Below are positions 63,587 through 64,000 of a stretch of DNA of 64,000 nt, one piece after another. How positions within the stretch are numbered: position 1 is the stretch's first letter; each line of letters starts with the position of its first letter. Origin of the DNA: Mycobacterium sp. (GTDB lineage: Bacteria > Actinomycetota > Actinomycetes > Mycobacteriales > Mycobacteriaceae); assembly GCF_029961025.1 (NCBI RefSeq), contig NZ_JASBVP010000001.1, positions 81,078 to 145,077 on the forward strand. The letters are read 5' to 3'. The notes under the pieces were generated by a model. That model made no database searches, had not been told where the DNA came from, and worked only from the letters and a program-made list of their open reading frames with translations. The position numbers and the translations under genes are program-made.

Positions 63587-64000
63587 GTGGACGAGTCGCG
63601 ACAGCCGTTTATCGGCAGCGAGGCGTTGGCGCGCGGCGCGCTGAGCCGCCACCAGTTGCGGACCCGGTACCGGGCCGTGCTTCCGAACGTCTACCTGCCC
63701 AAGCGGGTTGAACCATCCCTTGACCAACGCATTGCCGCCGCCTGGCTGTGGTCGGGGCGCCGCGGGGTCATCGCCGGCGCAGCGGCCGCCGCGCTGCATG
63801 GCGCGAAGTGGATCGACGACAATGTCCGCGTCGAGCTGGTTTATGCCAACCCCCGCCCACCCCGAGACGTGCTGACACGGCGAGATGCACTGTTCGACGA
63901 CGAGGTGCAGACTTTGGCCGGGCGGGCGGTCACCACACCGGAGCGCACCGCGTTCGACATCGGTCGGCGCGAATCGCGCCGCTTGGCTGTTGCCCGGCTA
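63587..64000 (+). CDS. partial gene resembling AbiEi/DUF559-like mycobacterial proteins
   Basis: An open frame from a GTG at 63587 to the window end without a stop (138 codons seen). It begins VDESRQPFIGSEALARGALS and contains RYRAVLPNVYLPKRV, IAAAWLWSGRRGVIAGAAAAALHGAKWID and RAVTTPERTAFDIGRR. This is the N-terminal region of a family of ~280-300-residue mycobacterial proteins whose first half resembles type IV antitoxin AbiEi and whose second half is often an endonuclease-like DUF559 domain. The second half is outside the window, so activity cannot be judged. Confidence 0.65.
   Translation, partial: MDESRQPFIGSEALARGALSRHQLRTRYRAVLPNVYLPKRVEPSLDQRIAAAWLWSGRRGVIAGAAAAALHGAKWIDDNVRVELVYANPRPPRDVLTRRDALFDDEVQTLAGRAVTTPERTAFDIGRRESRRLAVARL

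Noticed and set aside
1..64000. tRNA/rRNA genes, insertion sequences, prophage
   Set aside because: No cloverleaf-type sequence, rRNA segment, transposase, integrase or terminal inverted repeats with target duplications were recognised while reading the window.

Overview
The window is a gene-dense, high-GC chromosomal segment of a mycobacterium. The evidence is the combination of mycolic-acid cyclopropane synthases, MshA (mycothiol), F420-dependent glucose-6-phosphate dehydrogenase, a heparin-binding haemagglutinin with a Lys/Ala/Pro tail, SenX3-RegX3 with MIRU repeats, and a gene order matching Mycobacterium tuberculosis H37Rv (Rv numbers are from memory). Several H37Rv loci are missing, so it looks like a non-tuberculous species; I do not assign a species. 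No rRNA, tRNA, IS element, prophage or CRISPR array was recognised.

Region 1 (1-49,944) follows H37Rv from about Rv0520 down to Rv0464c, inverted relative to the H37Rv numbering. In order: a Crp/Fnr regulator fragment, a methyltransferase and a Tat-exported esterase; the haem operon hemA-hemC-hemD fusion-hemB plus membrane genes; serB1, a HadA-like protein and a cyclopropane synthase; an acyltransferase and galE2; a 33-residue basic peptide and a BldC-like regulator; proC, a TIM-barrel gene and ppx1; a FadR-type regulator divergent from a three-gene GMC oxidoreductase operon; senX3-regX3; gpm1; mshA; a ROK regulator and SDR; the L,D-transpeptidase and murB; a nitrilase with two DUF2993 genes; deoC; hbhA; DUF445; a TetR regulator, UbiA and pcaA; then fadB2, icl, a thioesterase, ramB and an AhpD-like gene.

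Region 2 (about 50,000-60,801) matches H37Rv Rv0400c-Rv0409 but in the uninverted orientation. It has a TetR/acyl-CoA dehydrogenase/FadE7/SDR operon, a DUF3054 membrane protein, a metallo-beta-lactamase-fold gene, and fgd1-pta-ackA. A rearrangement junction relative to H37Rv therefore lies near 49.9-51.2 kb. Region 3 (60,957-64,000) is a DUF1501/DUF1800 pair and the start of an unrecognised gene.

Functionally the window links tetrapyrrole synthesis, mycolic-acid modification, envelope building (MurB, L,D-transpeptidase), redox buffering (mycothiol, F420), phosphate sensing, and acetate/fatty-acid metabolism (icl, ramB, pta-ackA, fadB2, fadE genes). The points most worth checking are: a phosphoglycerate mutase whose second catalytic His is Ser; two translationally coupled 17-codon ORFs made by MIRU repeats between senX3 and regX3; a 57-bp tandem repeat whose dispersed copy sits where the TIM-barrel gene runs past its usual end into proC; a tandem DUF2993 duplication; and palindromes in front of ramB and of the TetR/FadE7 operon.
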